54,058 nt of DNA from an uncultured Bacillaceae bacterium (GTDB taxonomy: Bacteria; Bacillota; Bacilli; Caldalkalibacillales; Caldalkalibacillaceae). The stretch lies in NCBI GenBank assembly GCA_937967685.1, contig CALBTX010000142.1, forward strand, positions 1 through 54,058, given 5' to 3'. The position numbers were made by a program, and so were the translations under genes. Below are positions 40,852 to 49,630 of the stretch, piece by piece. Position 1 is the first letter of the stretch. Every line of letters begins with the position of its first letter. Under the pieces are notes generated by a model. It worked only from the letters and a program-made list of their open reading frames with translations, was not told the DNA's origin and did no database searches.

Positions 40852-41778
40852 TTGAATTTTCAAAACATGATTTTATCCTTACAAACCTTTTGGAGCCGAC
40901 AAAACTGTGTTCTTGTTCAGCCGTACGATATAGAAAAAGGGGCCGGAACGATGAATCCGATGACTTTTTTGCGCAGCATCGGTCCCGAACCGTGGCATGT
41001 GGCTTATGTGGAGCCCTCGCGAAGACCGACGGATGGACGATACGGAGAGAACCCGAATCGGTTGTACCAACACCATCAATTTCAAGTGCTGATGAAGCCG
41101 TCTCCCGATCACATTCAGGAATTGTATCTGGATAGTCTGCGCGAGCTGGGCATTGATCCCCGGCAGCATGACATCCGTTTTGTGGAAGATAATTGGGAAT
41201 CTCCCACGCTCGGTGCCGCTGGACTTGGTTGGGAAGTGTGGCTGGATGGCATGGAAGTGACCCAATTTACTTATTTTCAGCAGGTTGGCGGTTTGGAAGC
41301 CAAACCGGTTTCGGTTGAAATTACATATGGATTGGAACGATTGGCGTCCTATTTGCAAGAGAAAGAAAACGTTTATGAATTGGAATGGGTGGACGGCGTG
41401 CGTTACGGGGATGTGTTTTTACAACCTGAATACGAACATTCCAAATACAGCTTTGAAATATCGGACAGCAAGACGTTGATCCAATTATTTAACGTTTACG
41501 AGCAGGAGGCCAAGCGAGCCTTAGAGGAACAACTCGTATTTCCCGCTTACGATTATGTGCTCAAATGTTCCCACACGTTTAATTTGTTGGATGCTCGGGG
41601 CGCCATCAGCGTCACCGAACGAACGGGTTATATCGGCCGAGTGCGTCATTTGGCCCGACAATGTGCGCAAGCTTATTATGCCGAAAGAGAGCGCTTAGGA
41701 TTTCCGCTGCTCGGAAAGGCTGCCCAGGATTCAGCAAAGGGAACGTCAGGCAAGGAGGACATGAAAGCCTATGAATAG
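40852..41778 (+). CDS. glyQ: glycyl-tRNA synthetase, alpha chain
   Basis: Catalytic subunit of the heterotetrameric bacterial GlyRS. 308 residues. The family motifs VQPYDIEKGAGTMNP, EPSRRPTDGRYGENPNR and FTYFQQVGG are present. Start is TTG 40852, set by GGAGGTGG (40838-40845) at 6 nt. It overlaps glyS by eight bases. Confidence 0.97.
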   Translation: MNFQNMILSLQTFWSRQNCVLVQPYDIEKGAGTMNPMTFLRSIGPEPWHVAYVEPSRRPTDGRYGENPNRLYQHHQFQVLMKPSPDHIQELYLDSLRELGIDPRQHDIRFVEDNWESPTLGAAGLGWEVWLDGMEVTQFTYFQQVGGLEAKPVSVEITYGLERLASYLQEKENVYELEWVDGVRYGDVFLQPEYEHSKYSFEISDSKTLIQLFNVYEQEAKRALEEQLVFPAYDYVLKCSHTFNLLDARGAISVTERTGYIGRVRHLARQCAQAYYAERERLGFPLLGKAAQDSAKGTSGKEDMKAYE

Positions 41779-43864
41779 AAATGACTTTTTATTGGAAATC
41801 GGCGTGGAAGAAATGCCTGCCCGCTTTGTGGACGCTTCTATTCGGCAATTGGCCAGCGACATGGAAAAATGGCTGCAGGAGATGCGGATTGACTATCTGC
41901 AATTGAAAAAGTATGCCACGCCCCGCAGGCTGGCTGTTTTGGTCGAAGGCATGGCGGACAGGCAGGGAGACCGGGTCGAGGAAATGAAAGGACCGGCCAA
42001 AAAAATCGCCCAAAATGAACAAGGTCAGTGGACGAAGGCGGCGTTAGGCTTTGCCAAATCCCAAGGCGTTTCCGCCGAAGATTTATACGTCAAAACGTTC
42101 AAGGGCCAAGCATACGTTTATGCCAAAAAACATGAGGCCGGCGCAAAAACGGCGGATCTTCTGCCCCGAGTGAAAGAAGTGATCATGTCGCTTTCTTTTC
42201 CGAAAAAAATGCGTTGGGGTGCGCACGATTTTGCTTTTATCCGTCCCATTCGCTGGCTCGTCGCTCTGTATGGCAGCGAGGTGATCCCTTTCGAACTGGC
42301 CGGGGTCACCAGTGGGAACGAGACGGAAGGACACCGCTTTTTAGGGCGGAAAATCACCTTGGAAAAAGCGCAGGACTATGTCTCCGCTTTACAGAGTGAG
42401 CATGTCATCCCGGATATTCAGGAACGCCAAAACATGATTCTCACACAGCTCGAGAAGCTGCAAAGTAAGATGAATTGGCGTATCGAACACGATCCAGAGC
42501 TGGTGGACGAAATCACCCATTTGGTCGAATATCCGACCGCTATCAGCGGTTCATTTGATGACCAATTTTTAACGGTGCCCCACGATGTGCTGATCACGTC
42601 CATGAGGGAACATCAGCGTTATTTTCCCGTGCGAAATGAAGACGGCCGTCTGCTCCCCTTCTTTGTGACCATTCGCAACGGAAGGGAAGATGAAGAAGGG
42701 ATCGTCTCTCGGGGGAACGAGAAAGTATTGCGGGCCAGATTGGCCGATGCACGTTTTTTCTATACGGAAGACCAGAAATTGACGATCGACTCGGCGCTGT
42801 CCCGCCTGGAACATGTCGTGTTTCATGAGGAACTGGGCTCGATGGCCGACAAGGTCAGAAGAATTCGGCAGCTGACCAAAAAGCTGGCCGAGACGCTGGG
42901 GATGGACGGTGCGACGATGCGTCAAGCTGATCGAGCAGCGGAGATTTGCAAATTCGACTTGGTGACGCAGATGGTTGATGAGTTTCCCGAATTACAGGGG
43001 AAGATGGGGGCCGAATATGCCAGACTGGCGGGAGAAGACGAAGAGGTGGCTTCGGCCGTTTATGAACATTATTTGCCCCGCTCCGCCGATGACGACTTGC
43101 CTCCATCGGACATCGGCGGTTTGATCAGCATTGCCGATAAAATGGATACGCTCGTCAGCAGTTTCAGCATCGGTCTCGTTCCGACCGGATCGCAGGACCC
43201 TTATGCGCTCAGAAGGCAGGCCGCAGGGATCATCCTCATCATTTTGACCAACAACTGGCCGCTTAATCTCAAGATGTTAACTGAGTTGACCCTCAACATT
43301 TTCAGCCAGCAGCAGTTGATCAAAAGGGGCGAAGATGACATTAAGCAGGATGTGGCGGACTTTTTCAGCTTACGCTTAAGAAATCGACTGCAGGAACTGA
43401 AAGTGCGTTATGATGTCATCGATGCGCTGCTTCCCGCGTATCAGGGAGAAGTGCTCTCTCTGTTCGCCAAAGCCGAAGCATTGATGAAACAGGTGAACGA
43501 AGACGACTTTAAACCGACTGTTGAGGCTTTTACCCGGGTCAACAATATGGTTCAAAACGTCCCCAGTCATGCCCCTGACGTCCGATCAGAGCGGTTTGAA
43601 GACAGTGTCGAACGTGATTTGTTGGCAGCTTATGAAAACGCGCAGCGCCGGTTTCAGCAATGTGTTGAGCAGTCTGACTGGGAACAAGCATACCAAGTTC
43701 TGGCCCAGCTGGAACAACCGATTGTCAATTTTTTTGAACAAGTGATGGTGATGGCTGAGGATGATGCTGTGCGTCAAAACCGTTTGGCGCTCTTATATCA
43801 CGTTGATTCGCTGATTAAACGTTATGCCGATTTTTCGCAAATCGTATTTGCGGCTGAAAAATGA
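41771..43864 (+). CDS. glyS: glycyl-tRNA synthetase, beta chain
   Basis: tRNA-binding beta subunit of GlyRS. 697 residues, usual length. It starts with the typical FLLEIGVEEMPARFVDAS and contains the HD-like and the C-terminal anticodon-binding (DALR-type) parts. ATG 41771 lies within glyQ's last codons, 12 nt after AAGGAGG. Confidence 0.97.
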   Translation: MNRNDFLLEIGVEEMPARFVDASIRQLASDMEKWLQEMRIDYLQLKKYATPRRLAVLVEGMADRQGDRVEEMKGPAKKIAQNEQGQWTKAALGFAKSQGVSAEDLYVKTFKGQAYVYAKKHEAGAKTADLLPRVKEVIMSLSFPKKMRWGAHDFAFIRPIRWLVALYGSEVIPFELAGVTSGNETEGHRFLGRKITLEKAQDYVSALQSEHVIPDIQERQNMILTQLEKLQSKMNWRIEHDPELVDEITHLVEYPTAISGSFDDQFLTVPHDVLITSMREHQRYFPVRNEDGRLLPFFVTIRNGREDEEGIVSRGNEKVLRARLADARFFYTEDQKLTIDSALSRLEHVVFHEELGSMADKVRRIRQLTKKLAETLGMDGATMRQADRAAEICKFDLVTQMVDEFPELQGKMGAEYARLAGEDEEVASAVYEHYLPRSADDDLPPSDIGGLISIADKMDTLVSSFSIGLVPTGSQDPYALRRQAAGIILIILTNNWPLNLKMLTELTLNIFSQQQLIKRGEDDIKQDVADFFSLRLRNRLQELKVRYDVIDALLPAYQGEVLSLFAKAEALMKQVNEDDFKPTVEAFTRVNNMVQNVPSHAPDVRSERFEDSVERDLLAAYENAQRRFQQCVEQSDWEQAYQVLAQLEQPIVNFFEQVMVMAEDDAVRQNRLALLYHVDSLIKRYADFSQIVFAAEK

Positions 43865-43930
43865 TGAGTCCATATGATGGGATGGATGAACCATGATCCT
43901 TATTGTCGCTGTATGTAAAGGCGGTGAAAA

Positions 43931-44572
43931 ATCATCGAACTGACAAGCAGGCAAGAGAAAATTGTTCAAATTGTTAAGGATGAAGGCCCGATCACCGGAG
44001 AAAAAATCGCCGAAAAATTGCACGTCACCCGCGCTACATTGCGCCCGGATCTGGCCATTCTGACGATGGCGGGAATTTTGGACGCCCGGCCGAGGGTGGG
44101 CTACTTTTATTCCGGAAAAACGACCTTGCAGGCCTTAGGAGAAAGCATTAAAAAGAAAAAAGTAAAGGACTACAAGGCGCTGCCCGTGCTGGTGAATGAG
44201 AACCATTCTGTGTACGATGCCATCTGCACCATGTTTCTCGAGGATGTCGGCACGTTGTTTGTCGTCAATGAAGCGAATGATCTCGTCGGTGTCCTTTCTC
44301 GCAAGGATTTGCTGCGTTCGGCCATCGGAAAACATCAGTTGGAAGAAATACCTGTCAACATCATCATGACCCGTATGCCCAACTTGATTTTGACAACCCC
44401 GGAGGAGTCGCTGCATGATGCCGCCCAAAAACTGATTCAGTACCAGATTGATGCGCTGCCCGTTGTTCAGCCCAAAGCTGACGATGACCAGCCAAAATAT
44501 CAAGTGATCGGCCGGATCACCAAAACGACCATTACGAGGGCGTACGTCGATTTGGGAAATGAAGACATTTAA
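43931..44572 (+). CDS. ccpN: CcpN, repressor of gluconeogenic genes (non-standard or broken start)
   Basis: HTH plus two CBS domains; in B. subtilis CcpN represses gapB and pckA under glycolytic conditions. The frame aligns with CcpN from IELTSRQEKIVQIV onward (about 213 residues, normal length), with HTH at about 5-65 (GPITGEKIAEKLHVTRATLR) and CBS domains at about 85-205. No ATG, GTG or TTG exists in frame between the upstream TGA (43925-43927) and TTG 44018, which would cut the HTH in half. The frame therefore opens at ATC 43931, preceded by AAAGGCGGTG; CTG 43940 is another option. If the A5 run at 43927-43931 had four A, GTG 43924 would be in frame. The upstream of a ppsR gene supports the assignment. 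Confidence 0.85.
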   Translation: MIELTSRQEKIVQIVKDEGPITGEKIAEKLHVTRATLRPDLAILTMAGILDARPRVGYFYSGKTTLQALGESIKKKKVKDYKALPVLVNENHSVYDAICTMFLEDVGTLFVVNEANDLVGVLSRKDLLRSAIGKHQLEEIPVNIIMTRMPNLILTTPEESLHDAAQKLIQYQIDALPVVQPKADDDQPKYQVIGRITKTTITRAYVDLGNEDI

Positions 44573-44589
44573 AAATGCAGGAGGTCAGT

Positions 44590-45405
44590 ATGGATACAAA
44601 CAGTGAGAAGCCAATCGTTTACATCGTTTCGGATTCTGTCGGAGAGACCGCCGAACTGGTGACCAAAGCGGCCGCCAGCCAATTTGATTTAAGCAAAATT
44701 GAATTGCGCAGGATTCCCTATGTGGAAGACGAGGGGACAATCAGTGAAGTCATCTCCATGGCCAAGGAAAGCGACTCGATCATCATCTTTACCCTCGTCA
44801 TTCCCGAATTAAGAGTTTTTTTGCTCGAAGAAGCACGCAAGGCGAATGTCACAGCGGTGGATGTCGTCGGACCGGCGATCGATGGGATGCAGCTTTTATT
44901 TAAGGAACCCCCCCGTTTTCGTCCGGGCAGGGTTCATCAATTGGACGAAGATTATTTTCGCAAAGTGGAAGCGATTGAATTTGCCGTGAAGTATGATGAC
45001 GGCAGAGATCCCCGGGGACTTTTGCGAGCCGATATTATCCTCATCGGGGTGTCGCGCACATCGAAAACACCGCTTTCCATGTATCTGGCCCATAAACGGA
45101 TTAAGGCGGCCAACGTCCCGCTCGTGCCGGAAGTGGCCCCACCCGAGGAGCTGTATAAGGTGGATCCAAACAAATGTGTTGGGTTGACGATTAATCCTGA
45201 GAAATTGATTGAAATCCGTTCGGAACGGTTGAAATCTTTAGGACTTCAGGCCCAAGCCAATTACGCCAAAATGGAGCGGATCAAATTCGAGTTGTCGTAC
45301 GCACGGCAAGTGATGGAGGAAATCGGCTGCCCGACGATTGACGTGTCCAACAAAGCGGTTGAAGAAACGGCGAACATCATTATGGAAAAGCTTCGAAAGC
45401 CATAG
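44590..45405 (+). CDS. ppsR: PpsR/YqfL, pyruvate phosphate dikinase (or PEP synthase) regulatory kinase-phosphorylase
   Basis: DUF299 bifunctional enzyme that inactivates PPDK or PEP synthase by ADP-dependent phosphorylation and reverses it with phosphate. 271 residues. P-loop GVSRTSKT at 153-160; start region VYIVSDSVGETAELV is typical. AGGAGG (44579-44584) sets ATG 44590 rather than ATG 44575. It forms the ccpN-ppsR pair known from B. subtilis, linking it to gluconeogenic carbon flow. Confidence 0.93.
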   Translation: MDTNSEKPIVYIVSDSVGETAELVTKAAASQFDLSKIELRRIPYVEDEGTISEVISMAKESDSIIIFTLVIPELRVFLLEEARKANVTAVDVVGPAIDGMQLLFKEPPRFRPGRVHQLDEDYFRKVEAIEFAVKYDDGRDPRGLLRADIILIGVSRTSKTPLSMYLAHKRIKAANVPLVPEVAPPEELYKVDPNKCVGLTINPEKLIEIRSERLKSLGLQAQANYAKMERIKFELSYARQVMEEIGCPTIDVSNKAVEETANIIMEKLRKP

Positions 45406-45425
45406 GAATCATCCTCTGGCTTTTG
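45396..45425 (+). terminator. terminator of ccpN-ppsR
   Basis: AAAGCCA (45396-45402) with TGGCTTT (45417-45423), continued inward by AGGA/TCCT after one mismatch, four-base loop, then T-rich sequence. The 5' arm overlaps the ppsR stop. Confidence 0.75.
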
Positions 45426-45655
45426 ATTTGTATATTTTTCGTTTTTTCATGAAAAAGAAGGAATGTAGCCCTAAGTACAGAATAAAATGGTGAGAGAACA
45501 TTCTTTGAGCAAAAAAGGTGAAAAAGTCAAGTTTTTTTTTAGAAAAAAAGGTTAAGATAGTAAGGGAATCCCAAGGCATAAAAAACATAAAATGTCAAGA
45601 GGAAAAATTCGACACTGATGGACAATATTCGGACAATTAAAACATGTTTTTTGAA
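45426..45655. other. AT-rich gap upstream of dnaG
   Basis: Part of the 312-bp non-coding gap before dnaG. It contains long A and T tracts (T9 at 45532-45540, A7 at 45543-45549), a palindrome AAAACATGTTTT near 45640 and a TAAGAT (45553-45558) that could be a -10 box but lacks a matching -35. No ORF or known RNA is recognised. The B. subtilis dnaG-sigA operon has several promoters in this place. Confidence 0.5.
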
Positions 45656-45682
45656 GGAGGAATCTGCAACTTATTGTAGAAT
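45656..45682 (+). promoter_or_regulatory. candidate sigma-H promoter of dnaG-sigA
   Basis: GGAGGAATC (45656-45664), 11 bp, GTAGAAT (45676-45682) fits the sigma-H pattern RNAGGAWWW-N11/12-RNNGAAT in all but the last W. The start codon is 36 bp downstream. The sigA operon of B. subtilis is known to carry a sigma-H promoter. Confidence 0.55.
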
Positions 45683-45717
45683 AAGTGGGTATATACAATT
45701 TACACAGGATGAGGGGT

Positions 45718-47586
45718 ATGAGCAGGCTGATCTCTGAGGAAACGATTCAGCTCATTTTAAGCAAAATTGACCTGGTTGAAGTGATTGGCGATTACGTTCA
45801 ATTGCGCAAAAGCGGGAAAAACTTTCTAGGTTTGTGTCCTTTTCATACTGAAAAAACCCCTTCGTTTTCTGTATCACCTGATAAACAACTGTACTATTGC
45901 TTTGGCTGTGGGGCTGGAGGGAACGCATTTACTTTTTTGATGGAGTTGGAAGGGTATACGTTTACCCAGGCCGTCACTTATTGCAGTGAAAAAGCCGGCG
46001 TTCAGCTCGATCCAGGTGTCCAAACGGTCAGACAAGAACACAAACAGGATGCGGCCAAAGAGTGGATGCATAAGGCGCATCACCTGGCAGCCCAACTTTT
46101 TCAGCATATGCTGCTGGAAAGAAAAGAGGGAAGAAGGGCGCTTCAATATTTGAAGCAAAGAGGCATAGGCATGGATGCCATTCATCATTTCCAAATGGGT
46201 TATGCCCCTGATTCCCGGGATTTTTTAACCCGGTTTTTAGAGAAAAGGAACTTCCCTCTAGATTTGATGGAAAAGGGAGGTCTGCTTGGTGTCAGCGAAG
46301 ATGGAAGCCGCTATTATGACCGATTTCGGAACCGGGTTGTCTTTCCGATTCGCGATCGTCAGGGAAAGGTGGTTGCCTTTCAGGGGCGCGTGCTTGGGGA
46401 AGGCCAGCCCAAATATTTAAACAGTCCGGAAACCCCTATCTTTCAGAAAAGCAGGCAGTTGTTTAACTTCCATCAAGCTCGCAAAGAGATTCGCCGCAAA
46501 CAGACAGCCATCTTGTTTGAAGGCTGCATGGATGTGCTTTCCGCTTATCAGGCGGGCATCACACATGCCACGGCGACTTTGGGAACGTCTTTGTCCGAAG
46601 AGCAGGCACGGATGATTGCCCGCAACACGACTCAAGTGATCATCTGTTATGACGGCGACCAAGCCGGTGTTGATGCAACGAGAAGAGCAGCTGAATTATT
46701 CATGGCCCAAAATTGCATGGTCAAAGTGGTCACACTTCCTCAAGGTTTAGACCCGGATGAATATATTAGAACAAATGGTGCGGAAAGGTTCCGTCGAGAC
46801 ATGCTGGATCAAGCGAAAACATTTACGGCCTTTCAGTTGGATGTTTTAAGAAGAGAGCGGAACCTGCAGGATGAGGGGGAACGCATGGCTTACATCCGGG
46901 ACTGTTTGCATGTCATCAGCCGATTGAGTCATGCCGTTGAAAGAGATCACTATTTGAGACAATTGTCCGCCGAGTTCTCCTTGTCGTTAGATGCTTTGAA
47001 ACAAGAACAATTCCAAATCTATAAAGCGGAAAAAAAGCGTCAGTCAGGGGATAAAGCAGGCAGGAAGTGGAATAATAGAAGGAATAAAGGCAAACACTTG
47101 GTCGGTGACAAATTATTTCCCGCTTACCACAATGCAGAAAGACAACTGCTTGCCCACATGTTGAAGGACAGGGACTTGTCCAAAATCGTTGAAGCACAGG
47201 TCGGCAGTTCTTTTAATGTGGCAGAACACAGCGTCCTTGCATCTTATATCTATTCGTTTTATGCCGATGAAAGGGAAGCAGACATTCGCTCCTTTATAGC
47301 GACGCTTGATGATCCCGACCTCATTCAACTGGCCACCGAAATTTCCTCCATGACGATCAGTCCGACGATTTCCGATCAGGAACTTCGGGATTTGGTCCAT
47401 CAAATACTGCAATACCCTCAGCAGCAGAAAATTGAGGAAAAAAACGAAGAAAAGAAGAAAGCAGAACGTGAAGGTGACGTAGTAAAAGCAGCGAAAATAG
47501 CCATGGAAGTGGTTCAATTGAAAGAACAACTGAAAAACGAATATCTTGTGACGAGCAGTCATTTTAGGAAGGAGGGTGAAGCATGA
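45718..47586 (+). CDS. dnaG: DnaG, DNA primase
   Basis: Makes RNA primers at replication forks. 622 residues. CHC2 zinc ribbon with C40-x2-H43 and C61-x2-C64, RNA polymerase/TOPRIM domain (LFEGCMDVLSAY near 266-277, later CYDGDQAGVDATRRA), and a C-terminal helicase-binding domain. A Lys/Arg-rich linker lies at about 440-470. ATG 45718 follows GGATGAGGGG; the upstream in-frame codons from 45685 overlap the promoter. The stop overlaps sigA (ATGA). Confidence 0.97.
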   Translation: MSRLISEETIQLILSKIDLVEVIGDYVQLRKSGKNFLGLCPFHTEKTPSFSVSPDKQLYYCFGCGAGGNAFTFLMELEGYTFTQAVTYCSEKAGVQLDPGVQTVRQEHKQDAAKEWMHKAHHLAAQLFQHMLLERKEGRRALQYLKQRGIGMDAIHHFQMGYAPDSRDFLTRFLEKRNFPLDLMEKGGLLGVSEDGSRYYDRFRNRVVFPIRDRQGKVVAFQGRVLGEGQPKYLNSPETPIFQKSRQLFNFHQARKEIRRKQTAILFEGCMDVLSAYQAGITHATATLGTSLSEEQARMIARNTTQVIICYDGDQAGVDATRRAAELFMAQNCMVKVVTLPQGLDPDEYIRTNGAERFRRDMLDQAKTFTAFQLDVLRRERNLQDEGERMAYIRDCLHVISRLSHAVERDHYLRQLSAEFSLSLDALKQEQFQIYKAEKKRQSGDKAGRKWNNRRNKGKHLVGDKLFPAYHNAERQLLAHMLKDRDLSKIVEAQVGSSFNVAEHSVLASYIYSFYADEREADIRSFIATLDDPDLIQLATEISSMTISPTISDQELRDLVHQILQYPQQQKIEEKNEEKKKAEREGDVVKAAKIAMEVVQLKEQLKNEYLVTSSHFRKEGEA

Positions 47587-48704
47587 CCAATCAAACCCGC
47601 CAGGATCCTGATTTAACTTTGGAACAAGTCAAGGAACAATTAACCGAGCTTGGCAAAAAACGAGGGGTTCTTACGTATAAAGAGATTATGGAGAAATTAT
47701 CTCCCTTCGAGCAGGAAGCAGAACAGATCGATGAATTTTATGAGTATCTCAGCGAACAGGGTATTGAAGTGCTGAATGATGCCGAGGAAGAGAATGTGCT
47801 CCCGATGGACGTTGACGCCAATGAAAAAGAGGATGAAGATTACAAATTGGACGACGACCTCGTACCCCCAGGCATCAAAATCAATGACCCGGTACGCATG
47901 TATTTAAAAGAGATTGGAAGAGTTCCTCTCCTTTCGGCTGAAGAAGAAATCGAACTGGCGACGAGAATAGAAAAAGGGGACAAAGAAGCGAAACGACGTC
48001 TGGCTGAAGCCAACTTGCGTTTAGTTGTGAGCATTGCCAAACGATATGTCGGCAGGGGCATGCTGTTTTTGGATCTCATTCAAGAAGGTAATATGGGCTT
48101 AATTAAAGCCGTAGAGAAATTCGATTACCGCAAAGGGTTTAAATTCAGCACGTATGCCACTTGGTGGATCAGACAGGCGATTACCCGGGCCATAGCTGAT
48201 CAAGCCAGAACGATTCGCATCCCCGTCCACATGGTTGAAACGATTAATAAACTGATTCGCGTACAACGCCAATTGCTTCAGGATTTGGGGCGTGAACCGA
48301 CCCCGGAAGAAATAGCCGAAAAGATGGATTTCTCACCGGATAAAGTTCGCGAGATCCTGAAAATCGCTCAGGAACCGGTGTCTTTAGAGACCCCGATTGG
48401 GGAAGAAGATGACTCTCACCTGGGTGATTTTATTGAAGATCAGGATGCTTTGGCTCCGTCAGACGCGGCTGCTTACGAGCTTTTGAAAGAACAACTGGAA
48501 AATGTGTTGGATACTTTGACAGATCGCGAAGAAAACGTGTTGCGTCTTCGCTTTGGATTGGATGACGGGCGTACGAGAACATTAGAAGAAGTGGGCAAAG
48601 TGTTTGGCGTCACCCGTGAACGCATCCGTCAAATCGAGGCGAAAGCCTTGCGCAAATTGCGCCATCCCAGCCGCAGCAAACAACTGAAAGACTTCTTGGA
48701 ATAA
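47583..48704 (+). CDS. sigA: SigA (RpoD), primary sigma factor
   Basis: Vegetative sigma factor, 373 residues, the same size class as B. subtilis SigA. Region 1.1 is present at the N-terminus, then 1.2 (DPVRMYLKEIGRVPLLS), region 2 (KFSTYATWWIRQAITRAIAD), region 3 and region 4 with the recognition helix VTRERIRQIEAKALRKL. ATG 47583 follows AAGGAGGGTGA. Macromolecular-synthesis operon with dnaG. Confidence 0.98.
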   Translation: MTNQTRQDPDLTLEQVKEQLTELGKKRGVLTYKEIMEKLSPFEQEAEQIDEFYEYLSEQGIEVLNDAEEENVLPMDVDANEKEDEDYKLDDDLVPPGIKINDPVRMYLKEIGRVPLLSAEEEIELATRIEKGDKEAKRRLAEANLRLVVSIAKRYVGRGMLFLDLIQEGNMGLIKAVEKFDYRKGFKFSTYATWWIRQAITRAIADQARTIRIPVHMVETINKLIRVQRQLLQDLGREPTPEEIAEKMDFSPDKVREILKIAQEPVSLETPIGEEDDSHLGDFIEDQDALAPSDAAAYELLKEQLENVLDTLTDREENVLRLRFGLDDGRTRTLEEVGKVFGVTRERIRQIEAKALRKLRHPSRSKQLKDFLE

Positions 48705-48720
48705 GCTTACTCAATCATGC

Positions 48721-48757
48721 AAGGTCCTACCGCTGATCAGAGGAGGTAGGACTTTTT
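48721..48757 (+). terminator. terminator of dnaG-sigA
   Basis: GTCCTACC (48724-48731) pairs with GGTAGGAC (48745-48752), followed by TTTTT. Confidence 0.85.
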
Positions 48758-48865
48758 CTTTTTGTCGTGTACTTTTATTTTAGCATGTTTAGGGGGGAAT
48801 GCAAACGTTTTCCTCCGATTATTTTCTGATGAGGGCGTTGAATGATTGTGAACTTATTTGGAAGT

Positions 48866-48907
48866 TTGACGGTAAAAGTGGATAGAATATAAACATCGTG
48901 GTATAAT
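48866..48907 (+). promoter_or_regulatory. promoter(s) of cccA
   Basis: TTGACG (48866-48871), 16 bp, TATAAA (48888-48893). A second, downstream TATAAT (48902-48907) with TGGATA 17 bp before it may give an overlapping promoter. Confidence 0.6.
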
Positions 48908-48949
48908 GCTTCAAGTGAACTAGTTTAAGGACAAGGAGGAAATCATCTA

Positions 48950-49381
48950 ATGAGTCCAACCAGGGTTTTCATCTCCATTTTTGCCGCGGGGATTCTCCTG
49001 GCCGTTGTTCTCGGTATCATCGGCATCAACCAGAATGATGTGGCTGAAGAAGGTGCCCCGGACGAAGCAGAGAGTGGCATTGTCCTCAATGACATACCTG
49101 AATCGATGAGCGGGTGTCTGGCCTGTCATGGGAATAATCTGGAAGGCGCAGTAGGCCCGAGCTTACACGATGTGCAGTTAAGCACCGATGAAATTATTGA
49201 TATTTTACAAAACGGGATAGGGTCGATGCCTGCCCAAGATCTTTCTGAAGAAGAAATGCAGGAAGTCGCTGAATATCTCGTCAATTTGGATGTTGGCGAA
49301 CAGAGTGAAGGGGATAACGCTGAAGGGGGAAACGAAGCAGGCGAGGCAGCGAATGAAGGAAACGAAGAAGCAGAACAATAA
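48950..49381 (+). CDS. cccA: membrane-anchored cytochrome c (c-550 type)
   Basis: Small cytochrome c on the outer face of the membrane, carrying electrons to a terminal oxidase. 143 residues: one anchor helix (about 6-26), acidic linker, heme motif C56-x2-C59-H60 with Met93 (GSMP) as likely sixth ligand, and an acidic, Gly/Asn/Glu-rich tail (about 112-143) not needed for the fold. AAGGAGG precedes ATG 48950. cccA follows sigA in B. subtilis as well. Confidence 0.9.
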   Translation: MSPTRVFISIFAAGILLAVVLGIIGINQNDVAEEGAPDEAESGIVLNDIPESMSGCLACHGNNLEGAVGPSLHDVQLSTDEIIDILQNGIGSMPAQDLSEEEMQEVAEYLVNLDVGEQSEGDNAEGGNEAGEAANEGNEEAEQ

Positions 49382-49419
49382 GCAGGAAATGGGAAGCAGA
49401 ATGATAAGCAGAACAATAA
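49368..49419. repeat. direct repeat spanning the cccA stop codon
   Basis: AAGCAGAACAATAA at 49368-49381 (which includes the stop TAA) recurs at 49406-49419, period 38 bp, with a partial copy (GAAGCAGAATGATAA) between. Confidence 0.85.
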
Positions 49420-49549
49420 AATGCTGATTGGCCTATATGCTGACCTTTCCCCAAGGCCTTTAGATTGTGCGATGTACATATACTTTGCTGCGTTGAATCG
49501 CGGTGTAAGACTAGAGATCAAATGGTTGGTTGGGTCGTCTTTCAGCCAC

Positions 49550-49584
49550 AGAGAACTTCTTCCGTTTAGAGGTTCTCTTTTTTT
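49550..49584 (+). terminator. terminator upstream of trmK
   Basis: AGAGAAC (49550-49556) pairs with GTTCTCT (49572-49578), 15-nt loop, followed by T7. It probably ends the cccA transcript, 170 bp after its stop. Confidence 0.8.
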
Positions 49585-49630
49585 ACAAGTTCACGTTTGA
49601 TACGAGTTTGCGCTGAAGGGGATTACATGC

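Noticed and set aside
45541..45565. sigma-A promoter at TAAGAT upstream of dnaG
   Set aside because: No -35-like hexamer at 16-18 bp; only T-tract sequence is there.
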